Source: CAVXEF01 sp963827315 (GTDB taxonomy: Bacteria; Planctomycetota; Phycisphaerae; Sedimentisphaerales; Anaerobacaceae). From it: a stretch of 64,000 bases of DNA. Below are positions 16,667 to 26,030 of this stretch, piece by piece. The stretch is taken from the NCBI GenBank assembly GCA_963827315.1, contig CAWHAL010000001.1, positions 434,001 through 498,000 of the forward strand, written 5' to 3'. The translations under genes and the position numbers were made by a program. Under the pieces are notes generated by a model. It saw nothing but the letters and a program-made list of their open reading frames with translations. It did no database searches and was not told the origin of the DNA. Position 1 is the first letter of the stretch, and the number at the start of each line of letters is the position of its first letter.

Positions 16667-18073
16667 ATGCTCAAAAGACACGCAGCATTTTTCTCACTGC
16701 TCCGCTCAATCGCGGACATCGCGATGATCGGCCTTGTATGGCTGGCGGTCTACTACGTTCGATACTCTCTCGGCGTATTCGCCGCTCCGAAAGGGATACC
16801 AGGATTTGGAGAGCACCTGAAGCTGATGCTGCCGGTGATTTGCATCTGCTACGTGGGCTGCTTATGGTCGGGGCTCTACAAATCCAAACGTATCCAGAGC
16901 ATGTTTAGGCTGCTCGGCGACCTCGTAAAGGCGAGCTTCCTGAGCGGGTTACTGCTGCTGGCATTTCTCTATTACCTCCACGATGTGCCCTATTCGAGAA
17001 AGCTGCTGGTACTTTTTATGGTTATGCTGTTCGCGGGCCTGTGCCTTTCCCATCTGCTGGTGATGGCGGTTTTGCGGTTCCTTCGCAAAAAAGGATATAA
17101 CCTGCGATACTACGCGGTTATAGGCGCCGGCAAAAAAGGACAAGTGCTGGTGCGTGACATCAAGCAGATGAAATGGTTGGGATTGAAATGTGCATTCTTT
17201 ATCGACGACAACCCCGGCCGGATTGGCAAGAAACTGATGGGCGCGCCTGTATACGGACCCATCGAAAGATTAGCCGAATTAGCAAAAACCAAACAGGTGG
17301 ACGAGGTTTATCTTACTCTCAGCGGACACGGTGCTCAGCAGGTGTATCCGGCCCTCGAATCTCTTCAACGTGCCGGTGTAAACGTCCGCATCATTCCGGA
17401 CTGGGGCAACCTCATATCAATAAGCGAGGCAAGTGTCGTTCCTATCGGGTCGCAGCTGCTATTTTCCGCAGCGGAATCACCATTGAGCGGCTACAACATC
17501 ATCCTTAAGGAAATTTTTGACCGGGTGACGGGGCTGGCGCTGCTTGGTGTATTTGCCATTCCGATGGCCGGGATTGCCTTAGCGATTAAGCTGACAAGCA
17601 AAGGGCCTGTCTTTTACAAACAGGCAAGGGTGGGACTGGACCAAAAAGAATTCAAGATTTTCAAGTTTCGCACAATGGCGGTCAATGCGGAAGAGGAAAA
17701 CGACCCACAATGGACCAAACCCGATGACCCGAGGCGTACGCCAATCGGCAGGTGGCTTCGCAGCACAAGTTTAGACGAGGTGCCACAACTTATAAATGTG
17801 ATAAAAGGCGAAATGAGCCTGGTGGGGCCGAGGCCGGAACAGCCTTACTTCGTGAAACAATTCTCGGCAGAATACGAAAAGTATATGTTCAGGCACAAGC
17901 TCAAGGCAGGGATGACCGGATGGGCACAGGTATGCGGCTTCCGCGGCGATACCTCGCTAAAAAAGAGACTGCAGTACGACTTGTATTACGTCAGGAACTG
18001 GTCGTTTTGGCTCGACCTGAGGATACTGCTGTTAACGCCCTGGCGGATTATAAGAGGTAAAAACGCGTATTAA
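16667..18073 (+). CDS. Undecaprenyl-phosphate sugar phosphotransferase (WcaJ/WbaP type)
   Basis: Polyprenyl glycosylphosphotransferase of 468 residues that starts glycan synthesis by moving a sugar-1-phosphate to undecaprenyl phosphate. Four N-terminal transmembrane helices (residues 15-125) are followed by a CoA-binding-like Rossmann domain (YAVIGAGKKGQVLVRDIK, about 145). The C-terminal catalytic bacterial sugar transferase domain has KEIFDRVTGLALLG, GPVFYKQARVGLDQKEFKIF, KFRTM, the Arg-Thr-PIGRWLRSTSLDEVPQL stretch and SLVGPRPEQPYF. The length and architecture match WcaJ-like enzymes. It probably initiates the repeat unit built by the adjoining minus-strand glycosyltransferases. It ends tail to tail with the first of them; only 30 nt lie between, without a clear terminator. 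Confidence 0.93.
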   Translation: MLKRHAAFFSLLRSIADIAMIGLVWLAVYYVRYSLGVFAAPKGIPGFGEHLKLMLPVICICYVGCLWSGLYKSKRIQSMFRLLGDLVKASFLSGLLLLAFLYYLHDVPYSRKLLVLFMVMLFAGLCLSHLLVMAVLRFLRKKGYNLRYYAVIGAGKKGQVLVRDIKQMKWLGLKCAFFIDDNPGRIGKKLMGAPVYGPIERLAELAKTKQVDEVYLTLSGHGAQQVYPALESLQRAGVNVRIIPDWGNLISISEASVVPIGSQLLFSAAESPLSGYNIILKEIFDRVTGLALLGVFAIPMAGIALAIKLTSKGPVFYKQARVGLDQKEFKIFKFRTMAVNAEEENDPQWTKPDDPRRTPIGRWLRSTSLDEVPQLINVIKGEMSLVGPRPEQPYFVKQFSAEYEKYMFRHKLKAGMTGWAQVCGFRGDTSLKKRLQYDLYYVRNWSFWLDLRILLLTPWRIIRGKNAY

Positions 18074-18103
18074 AAAGTACTCCGAACAAATACCGCCTCA
18101 TAG

Positions 18104-19009
18104 TCACCGATGGTCCTCACCACAGCAAGTCGCTCTTTGCCAGGCCTGCTTTACCCATTGAGAGGCTGTGCCCAGCTTATATCCCAAATACTTCATAATG
18201 ATTCTGAGAGCGAACTCGGGAAATAAATCAAATCTTTTTCTATCAAGCAAAAACCTGAACTCCGATTTAATATATTTAACTCCTTCACCTTCAGCCCTTC
18301 CAAATTCCTTCAGGAGCCAGCTTTCTTTCCTGTGGAACATCCCCATATCAAAATACCGTCTGAAGTCCTGCCGGATGGTGTAATTGTGGGAATGAAGCAC
18401 CATTGCTTCGGCGACATAAGCTATTTTATAACCCTTCAGAAGTATTTTAGCAGCTGCGCAGGTATCTTCTCCGAAAGACAGACCGCTTTTGAAGTATCCA
18501 ATCTCTTCCAGCACAGACTTTCTATAAGCTGCGAAGGAGTTGGATAAAAAAACTGTTTTGATGCCGTGGGCATTTCTATCATTTAGCTGCCATGTGTGCG
18601 AAACAGGGGGATAATTAAACAGCCTCAAATGCTCTGCGAACACCGACGCCTGCGGGTACGGCAATTGTCTTCCGAAAGCGGCGGCGATTTTCCCATCGGC
18701 TATGAAAGGCTTAACAATATTTTCAACAGTATGCTCATCGTAAGGCAGAGCATCCTGAGTTAAATAAAGTATTATATCCCCCTTTGCCTGCCTTGCCGCC
18801 AGTGTTCTTGTGCCGCCGTGGTCAAATTCGCGTTTAGGGATTGTTATAACTTCTGCCCGATGAGACCTTGCGATTTGGATAGTGCTATCCTGCGATGAGG
18901 AATCCACCACTATCAACTCGTAGTCGTCGAATGTCTGCGATTCGAGCTTTTTTAATAGGGATGAAAGGCACTGTGACGCGTTGTAGGCAGGGATAATTAT
19001 GGAAATCAT
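18104..19009 (-). CDS. GT2 glycosyltransferase, rhamnosyltransferase-like
   Basis: 301 residues, GT-A fold. Opening MISIIIPAYNASQCLSSLL, nucleotide-binding VVDSSSQDSTIQIA (about residue 35), and the pair KREFDHGGTRTLAA and LTQDALPYD (about residue 85). The FDHGGTR motif is typical of bacterial rhamnosyltransferases of the RfbF/WbbL type, which suits the rmlACDB genes at the right end of the window. FGEDTCAAAKILLKGYKI is the catalytic-base region (GED). Last gene of the 43-kb minus-strand array. Donor dTDP-rhamnose is inferred, not shown. Confidence 0.87.
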   Translation of the reverse strand: MISIIIPAYNASQCLSSLLKKLESQTFDDYELIVVDSSSQDSTIQIARSHRAEVITIPKREFDHGGTRTLAARQAKGDIILYLTQDALPYDEHTVENIVKPFIADGKIAAAFGRQLPYPQASVFAEHLRLFNYPPVSHTWQLNDRNAHGIKTVFLSNSFAAYRKSVLEEIGYFKSGLSFGEDTCAAAKILLKGYKIAYVAEAMVLHSHNYTIRQDFRRYFDMGMFHRKESWLLKEFGRAEGEGVKYIKSEFRFLLDRKRFDLFPEFALRIIMKYLGYKLGTASQWVKQAWQRATCCGEDHR

Positions 19010-19035
19010 CTTTGGAAGGGATGAACTGACGGATT

Positions 19036-19887
19036 TTATCTGAACAATTGAGTAGTTTTGGCCCAGGTTTTATTCAACATAAGCGTCCACAGACTTACGG
19101 CGGGGTCAAATTTCTTTATCATCCGATAGCGCGCCGACATCAACTCCCTTACGTTGCGCAATTTTTTCAAGAAATGAATGACATTTACTCTTTGAGCGCC
19201 TACCTGATTATCTGAGTGCTGTCGGTACAAAATAGATGGGATTGACAGATAAACAATTTTACCGTGTTTGCAAACATTGAGAGCAATCCACCAGTCGTAG
19301 AGCACAGCTTCCTTCGGAATTGGTATTGATACAGCCCTGGCTTTTTTGTTTATCATCACCGTGCAGCCTGTTACGACGTTCTGGGCCATAATGCTGTTTA
19401 AATCATCACCTACCTCAGGAAAGAGCTTCTGATAACTCCACATTGAATTTGCAATAGTGTTCAATTCGGAATCCATAACCTGCAGGTCTGTATGTATCAA
19501 TAGGGGTTTGTCCGGATAAATCCGTTCCGCGGCTTTCATCGCATTTAGTGTCAGTTCAATTTTGTTCGGCAGCCAGATGTCGTCCTGGTCGCTGAACATA
19601 ATGTATTTGGTATCAGCATACTCCAGTAATTTTCCGAAATTCAAGCTTGCTCCCAAACGATTTCCATTATCCGTAACCAACCTGATTTTGCCCGGCAGGC
19701 GGCTTGCGTAGTCTTCTATGATGTGGACGGTATTGTCGTTAGAACCATCGTCTCTGACCAAAAGCTGCCAGTCCTGATTGGACTGAGCGAGGATGGAATC
19801 CAGTTGTTGTCTGAGGAATCGCTCTCCGTTATATGTCGCCATACAGATTGAGATTTCAGGTTGAGCCACTTTACTACTTTGCTCCAC
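19036..19887 (-). CDS. GT2 glycosyltransferase
   Basis: 283 residues, GT-A fold. Shows ISICMATYNGERFLRQQLDSIL, RDDGSNDNTVHIIEDYA, the DxD-like FSDQDDIWLPNKIE at about residue 95, and TGCTVMINKKA further on. This subgroup (RfbF-like alpha-rhamnosyltransferases with SDQDDxWxP) often transfers L-rhamnose in O-antigens. The start overlaps the end of the upstream GT2 by 14 nt, so the two are translationally coupled. A 26-nt gap separates it from the rhamnosyltransferase-like gene downstream. Acceptor and linkage cannot be read from sequence. Confidence 0.87.
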   Translation of the reverse strand: MEQSSKVAQPEISICMATYNGERFLRQQLDSILAQSNQDWQLLVRDDGSNDNTVHIIEDYASRLPGKIRLVTDNGNRLGASLNFGKLLEYADTKYIMFSDQDDIWLPNKIELTLNAMKAAERIYPDKPLLIHTDLQVMDSELNTIANSMWSYQKLFPEVGDDLNSIMAQNVVTGCTVMINKKARAVSIPIPKEAVLYDWWIALNVCKHGKIVYLSIPSILYRQHSDNQVGAQRVNVIHFLKKLRNVRELMSARYRMIKKFDPAVSLWTLMLNKTWAKTTQLFR

Positions 19888-20803
19888 TACACATTACGCG
19901 GCGAAACACATAAACAGCTTTATCATAAAGGCCGAAGAACGCCAGGGAAGCCGCCGATACCAAGCGCAAACTGAATAGATGCAGCCTAAGAGCATCAACT
20001 ATATATTGGCGGCCTCTTTTGGTCTCGCCTTTTGCGACCAACAAATTACCAATGTTTATCCAGTGCCTTGCCAGAAATTTTTTCTCTTTTTCGAATTCGT
20101 CGCGATTCTTTTCCAGAACCAGCTTCAGCGCATCAATGAGACTGGCTGGATTATCAGAAACATTATCCGAGTCATAGTGCGCAATCGCCAACGGTTCATC
20201 GACACACCTGAAATGATATTGTTTCGATATTCTAAGCCACATTTCCCAGTCGACGAGATTGCGGAGCCTCTCGTCAAACAGCCCCACCTTGTCGAAACAT
20301 TCCTTTTTTATAAGAGCAACCGGACTTCCAATGAAATTGCCCTTCAAAAGTTCTTTGTGTATATTACCGTTCTTTTGGTTCACCCATGAAAACGGAATAT
20401 ACGTTCTCCTTTGGTTCTCTGCCTTCCAGAAACCCGTATATACAACACCAACCTGAGGCGAGGCTTCTTCCAAAAGCTCCATCTGGCGTGCCAGTTTTTC
20501 AGGGAGCCATTCATCGTCACTATCCTGATATGCTATGTAGTCACATCTGGCAGCCTTTATGCCCGTATTCCGCGCGGCTGCTTCGCCTCTATTTTTCTCA
20601 TGGCGAATATACCGAATCCTCTGGTCATTAAAACCGGCCACTACCTCACTGGTGCCGTCGGTTGAACCATCATCAACAACAATAAGCTCGAAATCCCGAT
20701 AAGTCTGATTCAAAACGCTCTCGATAGAACGAGCTATCAACTGCCTTCGATTATAAGTCGGGATAATGATACTAACGGTTGGCTTGTTCTTTGTCTCGGT
20801 CAT
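19874..20803 (-). CDS. GT2 glycosyltransferase
   Basis: 309 residues, GT-A fold: VSIIIPTYNRRQLIARSIESVL, VVDDGSTDGTSEVVAGF, and the metal-binding DxD as YQDSDDEWLPEKL at about residue 95. The domain ends near residue 225; the C-terminal 80 residues are helical (KRGRQYIVDALRLHLFSLR), as in many O-antigen transferases. It overlaps the next GT2 by 14 nt and lies 84 nt after the preceding one, with no gene in that gap. Donor sugar is unknown. Confidence 0.87.
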   Translation of the reverse strand: MTETKNKPTVSIIIPTYNRRQLIARSIESVLNQTYRDFELIVVDDGSTDGTSEVVAGFNDQRIRYIRHEKNRGEAAARNTGIKAARCDYIAYQDSDDEWLPEKLARQMELLEEASPQVGVVYTGFWKAENQRRTYIPFSWVNQKNGNIHKELLKGNFIGSPVALIKKECFDKVGLFDERLRNLVDWEMWLRISKQYHFRCVDEPLAIAHYDSDNVSDNPASLIDALKLVLEKNRDEFEKEKKFLARHWINIGNLLVAKGETKRGRQYIVDALRLHLFSLRLVSAASLAFFGLYDKAVYVFRRVMCSGAK

Positions 20804-20887
20804 ACTTACACCGTAAAAACATCTCCGGACAGCGGCCGATTACCGGCCCAATCCAGTTTATTAGTTTCACCAAAACTGACTCAGACG

Positions 20888-21922
20888 TCAACTCCGAAAT
20901 CTGCGATTTTTGAGTACTCGAAGCATATTTAACAACCTGACGCCGAGGAAGGTCTTCAGTAACAGAATAAATATCTCCGGCCGTCGACAGCCCAGCTTCC
21001 AGGCCTGAAGCAATTCTTCACGGGCCCGTCCAAGGCTATTGCCGCAAATGAAACCTCTGGCCAAAAAAAGATGGTACTCACATTTACCCGCTGCTTCATC
21101 GCGAACAGGCAACCCTGCCGGATAGGACCGGACGAACGTATCATACGAATCTCTGCCCGCTGCAAGTCGTTCTGCGTGGAGCTGGCGGGCAATATCAGCA
21201 TATTGCTTTTGAACCAGAAATCGAGAAACACTTACGGCATCGGCACTAACCCTGTACTGATAGAGAGGCTCAGGCAAAATGGCAAGGTCGAAGTGCTCCG
21301 ACAATCTCAGCCACAAATCATAATCCTGCGAGTGCCGAAAGAAGTCACGATAGTAACCCACTTTTGCCAGAGGGGATTTTCGCATCACTACCGAGCCGTG
21401 CATAATCGGATTCTTGTGAGGCAGATATCGTTTCATCGCCCTGGCTGACAGCTTAAGATTTCCAATCGGTGCGACGATGCCCTCACTATTAAACACCTGA
21501 CCAAAACAGCCTACCACGGCGACCTGCGGATGGCCTTTCAAAAACCTGTGCTGTTTTTCCAGCCGACTCGCAAGAGAAATATCATCGGCATCCTGCCGGG
21601 CTATGTATTCACACCTTGCTAACCTTATCGCCCTGTTCAACGACGGCGTCAGGCCGAGATTGTTTTGGTTTACTACTGCGATGCGCGGGTCGCCGGCCTG
21701 GTACTCGAGAAGTATTTCCAAAGAGCTGTCGTTCGAGCCGTCATTAATAATAATAAACTCGAAATCTTTAAAGCTTTGATTAAGAATTGAATCAATCGAA
21801 TCGCGCAGATATTTTTCGCCGTTATAGACAGACATCACAACAGAAATCGCAGGCGAGCGTATAAAGTTCTCCGGCTTTATCATCTCAAAAGTTCCAGCCG
21901 CGTTGGAAACTGTTTCTCTCAT
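20888..21922 (-). CDS. GT2 glycosyltransferase
   Basis: 344 residues. GT-A signatures: ISVVMSVYNGEKYLRDSIDSIL, IINDGSNDSSLEILLEY and ARQDADDISLASRLEKQ (DxD, about residue 105). It is of the common type with a 90-residue helical C-terminus (AREELLQAWKLGCRRPEI). The ATG at 21922 overlaps the stop of the upstream methyltransferase as TGATG; a TTG one codon earlier is less likely. Probably adds one sugar of the repeat unit. Confidence 0.87.
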   Translation of the reverse strand: MRETVSNAAGTFEMIKPENFIRSPAISVVMSVYNGEKYLRDSIDSILNQSFKDFEFIIINDGSNDSSLEILLEYQAGDPRIAVVNQNNLGLTPSLNRAIRLARCEYIARQDADDISLASRLEKQHRFLKGHPQVAVVGCFGQVFNSEGIVAPIGNLKLSARAMKRYLPHKNPIMHGSVVMRKSPLAKVGYYRDFFRHSQDYDLWLRLSEHFDLAILPEPLYQYRVSADAVSVSRFLVQKQYADIARQLHAERLAAGRDSYDTFVRSYPAGLPVRDEAAGKCEYHLFLARGFICGNSLGRAREELLQAWKLGCRRPEIFILLLKTFLGVRLLNMLRVLKNRRFRS

Positions 21923-22731
21923 CAACTTGCCTCGACTTTGCGCATTATGAATAAGTTCATATGATTAGCAAATCGCCTCAGCATAAAATCCAGTATTCTC
22001 CTCAGAAATCTCGCCGGAAGATTGCTTGCATCATAGAGGGGCTGCAGCAAGGGTTTTAACATCAAAATCTCATCTTTCAAGCCTTTGACTCCGTCATAAG
22101 GCTTTATATCAATCAATTTGAAGCCGGCACGTTTGAGGTCATTGATAACCTGCTGAGGTTCAAAAGCAAACTGATAAAAATTCTCTTGCTCCTTTTCAGA
22201 CCCATTGTATTTCGGATACTTTCCGAGTTTAGCTTTTTTCCTCCTTAACCAGGACATCACCGGAACCGTTATAAAGAGATAACCCCCTTCATTCAAAACA
22301 CGATGCATCTCCTGCAATATCCGGTCGTATCCGTCATAATAATGCTCAATAACACCGAGGGACCAGTAGCCATCGAAGAATCTCTCCGGAAACGGCAGTT
22401 GCCGAACGTCTCCGAAGCGAACCTTCAACTCCGGGACGCACCGATTGACTTTCTCTACGATTTGCCTTGCATAATCAACGCCGTAGGCGTCATAACCGTG
22501 ACTGTAGAGGGCGTAGACTTTGTCAGCCTGGCCGCATCCGCCTTCGAGTATTCTGGCCCCCACAGGCAGGTACCTTTTCGTATTGTCGATAACAAAGCTA
22601 TCACATCCAGCCCTGATTCGTTTCTCAAAGCCGGCGTCATCGCTTTTCCAATGATTGTCCCAGAAGGTATTGTCAGCCGGTGCTCCAACGTAAACAAGAC
22701 GGTTGTTAATTTTATCAAAATAACGGTTCAC
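21922..22731 (-). CDS. Class I SAM-dependent methyltransferase
   Basis: 269 residues with a Methyltransf_11/25 core. SAM-binding motif I is ILEGGCGQADKVYALYSHGYDAYGVDY (here split by the usual GxG), followed by KVRFGDVRQLPFPERFFDGYWSLGVIEHYYDG, the motif II/III region, and LNEGGYLFITVP. The C-terminal region LKRAGFKLIDIKPYDG is also typical. It overlaps GT4 upstream by 4 nt and the GT2 downstream. Function is probably O- or N-methylation of a glycan sugar or a terminal cap; the acceptor is not known. Confidence 0.85.
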   Translation of the reverse strand: MNRYFDKINNRLVYVGAPADNTFWDNHWKSDDAGFEKRIRAGCDSFVIDNTKRYLPVGARILEGGCGQADKVYALYSHGYDAYGVDYARQIVEKVNRCVPELKVRFGDVRQLPFPERFFDGYWSLGVIEHYYDGYDRILQEMHRVLNEGGYLFITVPVMSWLRRKKAKLGKYPKYNGSEKEQENFYQFAFEPQQVINDLKRAGFKLIDIKPYDGVKGLKDEILMLKPLLQPLYDASNLPARFLRRILDFMLRRFANHMNLFIMRKVEAS

Positions 22732-23858
22732 TTTTTGAGCCCGGCGATTATTTCATTTTCCCGCTCTGCGACAATCTGGAGCGAAAATCCATCGTGAATT
22801 CTGCGAACAGCCTCTCGTATAATATGGTCGTTCAGAAGGTTAATGGCCCTGTTTATTGCCTCAGCAATGGCTTGCGGGCCGGTTCCTTTTGCCAGGTAAC
22901 CGTTGACGCCATCGTCTATAATCTGATTTATTCCATCCACATTGGTTCCGATACATACCAGTCCGCAGACCATCGCCTCCAATAATGCTTTCGGCATTCC
23001 TTCATAAAAAGATGGGAGAATATAATATCGATATCGATTAAGAACGGCAGGCAGTCGGTTGTTGTCAACGACACCCATAAAATTAACCTTTACATTAAGC
23101 TCTTTCGCCAAAATCTCCAGTTTATCACGAAGCTTCCCTTCCCCATAGATATCAAGTGTGAGATTATTACCAGAAACTGCTTTTATAAGATTGAAAAGAT
23201 TTTTTTGCTGCTCCAAGCGTCCCACAAAGATTAATCTGTTCTCATATTTTTCATAGTCGGTCGGATGGAAAATCGCTGTATTTATATAGTTATGCAAAAC
23301 TTCAATTTTTGCCGGCGAGATATGATATTTTGAGCAGATATACTGCTTATCCCTGTGACTTGCGACGATTCCAATGTCGGCACGCCGATAAGCAAACCGC
23401 TCTATCCTTTCGTAATTTCTCTTTGACTTTACATTGTTCTGCCTGTCGGCAAACAAACTTGCCGTATAGCCGGTCCTTACAACAAGGGGCTTGTGGTACA
23501 ACCACTTGGCAATTACAGCGCTCCAGCTACCGTCCATCTGATTGGTTTTGAAGACATCTGCTGCTTTGAGCCGGCGGCGATGGAACAGAGGCATAAGCAA
23601 AGAATAAATCAAACGACCCCATTTGCCCGAGAAGAAACGCGCCATAGGAAGCACCACTATGTCCGGATGCAACCGGCCGGCAGCTTTAAGTCCACACGCT
23701 ATCTCCGCATCATCTGTACCATAAGTCAGCCAATACACTTTCCTAAAATGTCCTCTGCGGAGGTGCTCCTCGTATAATAGCTTCTCACGGTCAAACAGTC
23801 CTTTGTCAACCCAGAGCTTAAGGGAAACATTGCGAGTAAAGAATAGCGCAAGCTTCAT
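22728..23858 (-). CDS. GT4 glycosyltransferase (GT-B fold)
   Basis: 376 residues. The C-terminal donor domain is clear: RLIFVGRLEQQKNLFNLIKAV (about residue 205), then LPSFYEGMPKALLEAMVCGLVCIGTNVDG, the E-x7-E motif of GT4, and DDGVNGYLAKGTGPQAIAEAI. The N-terminal acceptor domain contains HRDKQYICSKYHISPAKIEVLHN before the linker. The neighbouring methyltransferase overlaps its 3' end by 4 nt. Substrate not known. Confidence 0.88.
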   Translation of the reverse strand: MKLALFFTRNVSLKLWVDKGLFDREKLLYEEHLRRGHFRKVYWLTYGTDDAEIACGLKAAGRLHPDIVVLPMARFFSGKWGRLIYSLLMPLFHRRRLKAADVFKTNQMDGSWSAVIAKWLYHKPLVVRTGYTASLFADRQNNVKSKRNYERIERFAYRRADIGIVASHRDKQYICSKYHISPAKIEVLHNYINTAIFHPTDYEKYENRLIFVGRLEQQKNLFNLIKAVSGNNLTLDIYGEGKLRDKLEILAKELNVKVNFMGVVDNNRLPAVLNRYRYYILPSFYEGMPKALLEAMVCGLVCIGTNVDGINQIIDDGVNGYLAKGTGPQAIAEAINRAINLLNDHIIREAVRRIHDGFSLQIVAERENEIIAGLKK

Positions 23859-23905
23859 AATAATTTACGACGGTGCTGAAAGAGCCGTGCTTTGCTCGGA
23901 ACAAT

Positions 23906-24994
23906 TTACGCCTTGAACTCTCTGAAATCGAATTGCTTTTCCAAACCAAGCAACTGCACAATGATTGAAATCCCCCACAAAAACAAGGATGTCCCGTGAA
24001 TATCGGGCTCATTCAAAGCTCTGGTGATTCTGGCGCCGTAGTAGACATCATTAGCGAGGTGAGGGTAGAAAGAAAAACCACTTTTATCATCATGGTAGTG
24101 CTTCCAATACGTATTGAGCCGTTGCAGGGCGAACTTTTCTATCTCGTGCCGGCGATAGTTTCTGCCCAGCAATTTGGCAGCATAATTCAATACGAAAATA
24201 ATGTTGAAATTGTCGCAGGCATCCTGGTCATTTACGCTGCCAAGGCACAAGTCAATAAGCTTCTCCGGACAATCAAAATCAACCATATCAACGGCAATGA
24301 GTCCGGTGATTACTTTCATTGCGCCATTGATTTTCTGCCGCAGGCTCGGCTCGCCCATATACCAACAGCCATCCTGAGAATGCTGGAGACGATTGGTCCA
24401 TTCCACAGCGAAGCCGGCTAATCGCTCGAAAGTCTGCGGCTCCATCCTCCCTGTTTTCAGTGCCAAAGCCAGGAAGAACATTAAATGACTGAAATGACTC
24501 GCAGCATCCCACGGCTGGTTCCACGCAAGAGAAGACAGATAACTACGGACCTGCTCTTCATTTCGCGGCACAAACAAACATACGCTTTCGGGAAGTTTAT
24601 CGTATAACATCAAAGCAGAATAACACTGCCTGGTTTCGGCCCGCTTGTAATTTTTATTCAGCAGGTTTGAAAAATTCCCGTGCCTGAGCGATGCAAGCGC
24701 GTTGCGAAAGATAGGTTTTCTAAAAACGAGGTCGTCATATATCCAGCCGTTTTTATGCTGAAACATTTTTATGTAATTTGCGGCGGCATCGATATCGTGG
24801 TTATTTTCGACCCCAAGGGTGTAATAGATTTTGATTGCAAATACGCTACTCGCAGGATTCCAATGCGTTTTTTCGTCATACAGGTCGCCGCTGTAAGAAT
24901 ACCTGTAGTATCCATCGACGGTGCGGCTTTTCATACGGCTCACGAACTGAAGGACGTTTTCCTTCAGATGATACAGTTGTTCAATGCCGTTCAT
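23906..24994 (-). CDS. Hypothetical helical-toroid-like protein of a glycan locus
   Basis: 362 residues without signal peptide or membrane helix. Sequence is mostly helical with recurring aromatic and glycine turns: SSVFAIKIYYTLGV, AANYIKMFQHKNGWIYDDL, DAASHFSHLMFFLALALKTG, NRLQHSQDGCWYMGEPS and DKSGFSFYPHLANDVYYGARI. The spacing of GW/GCW/GFSFY turns suggests an (alpha/alpha)6 toroid as in polysaccharide lyases, glycoside hydrolases or prenyltransferase-like folds. Conserved acidic and histidine residues (WDAASHFSH, DQDACDN) could form an active site. The ATG overlaps the stop of the frameshifted GT4 as ATGA, so the two are coupled. A trimming or epimerising enzyme acting on the glycan is possible; no function is claimed. 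Confidence 0.6.
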   Translation of the reverse strand: MNGIEQLYHLKENVLQFVSRMKSRTVDGYYRYSYSGDLYDEKTHWNPASSVFAIKIYYTLGVENNHDIDAAANYIKMFQHKNGWIYDDLVFRKPIFRNALASLRHGNFSNLLNKNYKRAETRQCYSALMLYDKLPESVCLFVPRNEEQVRSYLSSLAWNQPWDAASHFSHLMFFLALALKTGRMEPQTFERLAGFAVEWTNRLQHSQDGCWYMGEPSLRQKINGAMKVITGLIAVDMVDFDCPEKLIDLCLGSVNDQDACDNFNIIFVLNYAAKLLGRNYRRHEIEKFALQRLNTYWKHYHDDKSGFSFYPHLANDVYYGARITRALNEPDIHGTSLFLWGISIIVQLLGLEKQFDFREFKA

Positions 24995-26030
24995 TTCGAT
25001 TTCATAAACCTGTCAATGATGCCGGGCATTCTCTCTGAAAGCCTCCAGCGGTAAATAGTCGCCATTACTCTGATATAACTCAGTCGCCCAAAGCGCTTAA
25101 GTTTTGCCGCACCGTTTTGAACCTGCTGATAGACATAGTTGATAAAATCATAATACTGCTTTCCCACCTCATCTACTGACGGAATGTTGATGTCGGCCTG
25201 GTAGTCGGCGTAACGGTTCGCAACTTTATCGAGTAACTGCGGGATTTCATCCGGATGGTCAAAAACTTCCCCCCCCTTGCGACCAGTTCTGGATTGCTGC
25301 TGCTGTTGATTGCGATAACAGGTAATCCACAGCTAAGCGCCTCCAGTAAAGAATTGGAACAAGCTTCTATCGGTGATGCAAAAATAAAGATATCGTTTTT
25401 CTTCAACTCACTCGCCAGCTCAACACTGCTTAAAGGCAGCTTATGCGTGATGTTTTTGAAGCTGATTGGAGAATTACCGACAAATATCATTTCATATTTA
25501 TCGAAATCCAGGTGCTCATCCAGCCATTGATAAACTCTAAATCCTTTGTTCCAGTTTGGAGACCAGCTTGCCGCGATTAGTCTCGTCTTTCGGTCTGCGG
25601 AAAACGCTTCCTTTCCCTGACGATTGAAAACCATCGGGTCTGGAGCATTGGTAATAATTGTTTCAAATCTGTTTTTCTTTAATCCGAGCCGATGATTCTC
25701 GCTTCTTGACCATCCGGACTGAAATATTGTTGCTTCAGCAATGAGATGATTTGCGATGTTTGTCACAAAGTCGCGCTGGTCGGATTTTTTGTTATACAGC
25801 CTGATGGGGCCGTCAATTCTGTGAATAAAAAGTTTATCCCTGTGCTGGAGTTTAGCTTTTGCAGCCTCGTCTATATATTGATAACTGTTAAGCAGAACCA
25901 CATCCGCTCTCTGCACATCATTTTCATAAACCTCCGCGGACTGCAGGTACTGCTTCAGAGATTTGAGGAACTGATTTCCGCCGCCCGTGGGACCTTCTTT
26001 GAATTCAAAAAGAATATGAACCTTCATCAT
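24991..26030 (-). CDS. GT4 glycosyltransferase interrupted at a G8 tract
   Basis: The uninterrupted frame starts MMKVHILFEFKEGPTGGGNQFL, has the donor-domain motifs RLIAASWSPNWNKGFRVYQWLDEHL and SPIEACSNSLLEALSCGLPVIAINSS, and then runs out of frame at a G8 run (25269-25276 on the plus strand), ending at 25173. With nine G the frame would continue as ARGGEVFDHPDEIPQLLDKV, then SVDEVGKQYYDFINYVYQQV and end MPGIIDRFMKSK at 24991, overlapping the next gene as ATGA. That end gives about 346 residues, a normal GT4 length. So either the tract is a phase-variable switch caught off, or it is a sequencing or assembly error. About residues 1-255 are in frame. Confidence 0.8.
25269..25276. repeat. Homopolymeric G8/C8 tract in a glycosyltransferase gene
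   Basis: Eight C on the plus strand, eight G on the coding strand, the longest G/C homopolymer noticed in the glycan locus. It sits exactly where the GT4 reading frame switches. Tracts of this kind slip during replication and are the classic basis of phase variation of surface glycans. Confidence 0.7.
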
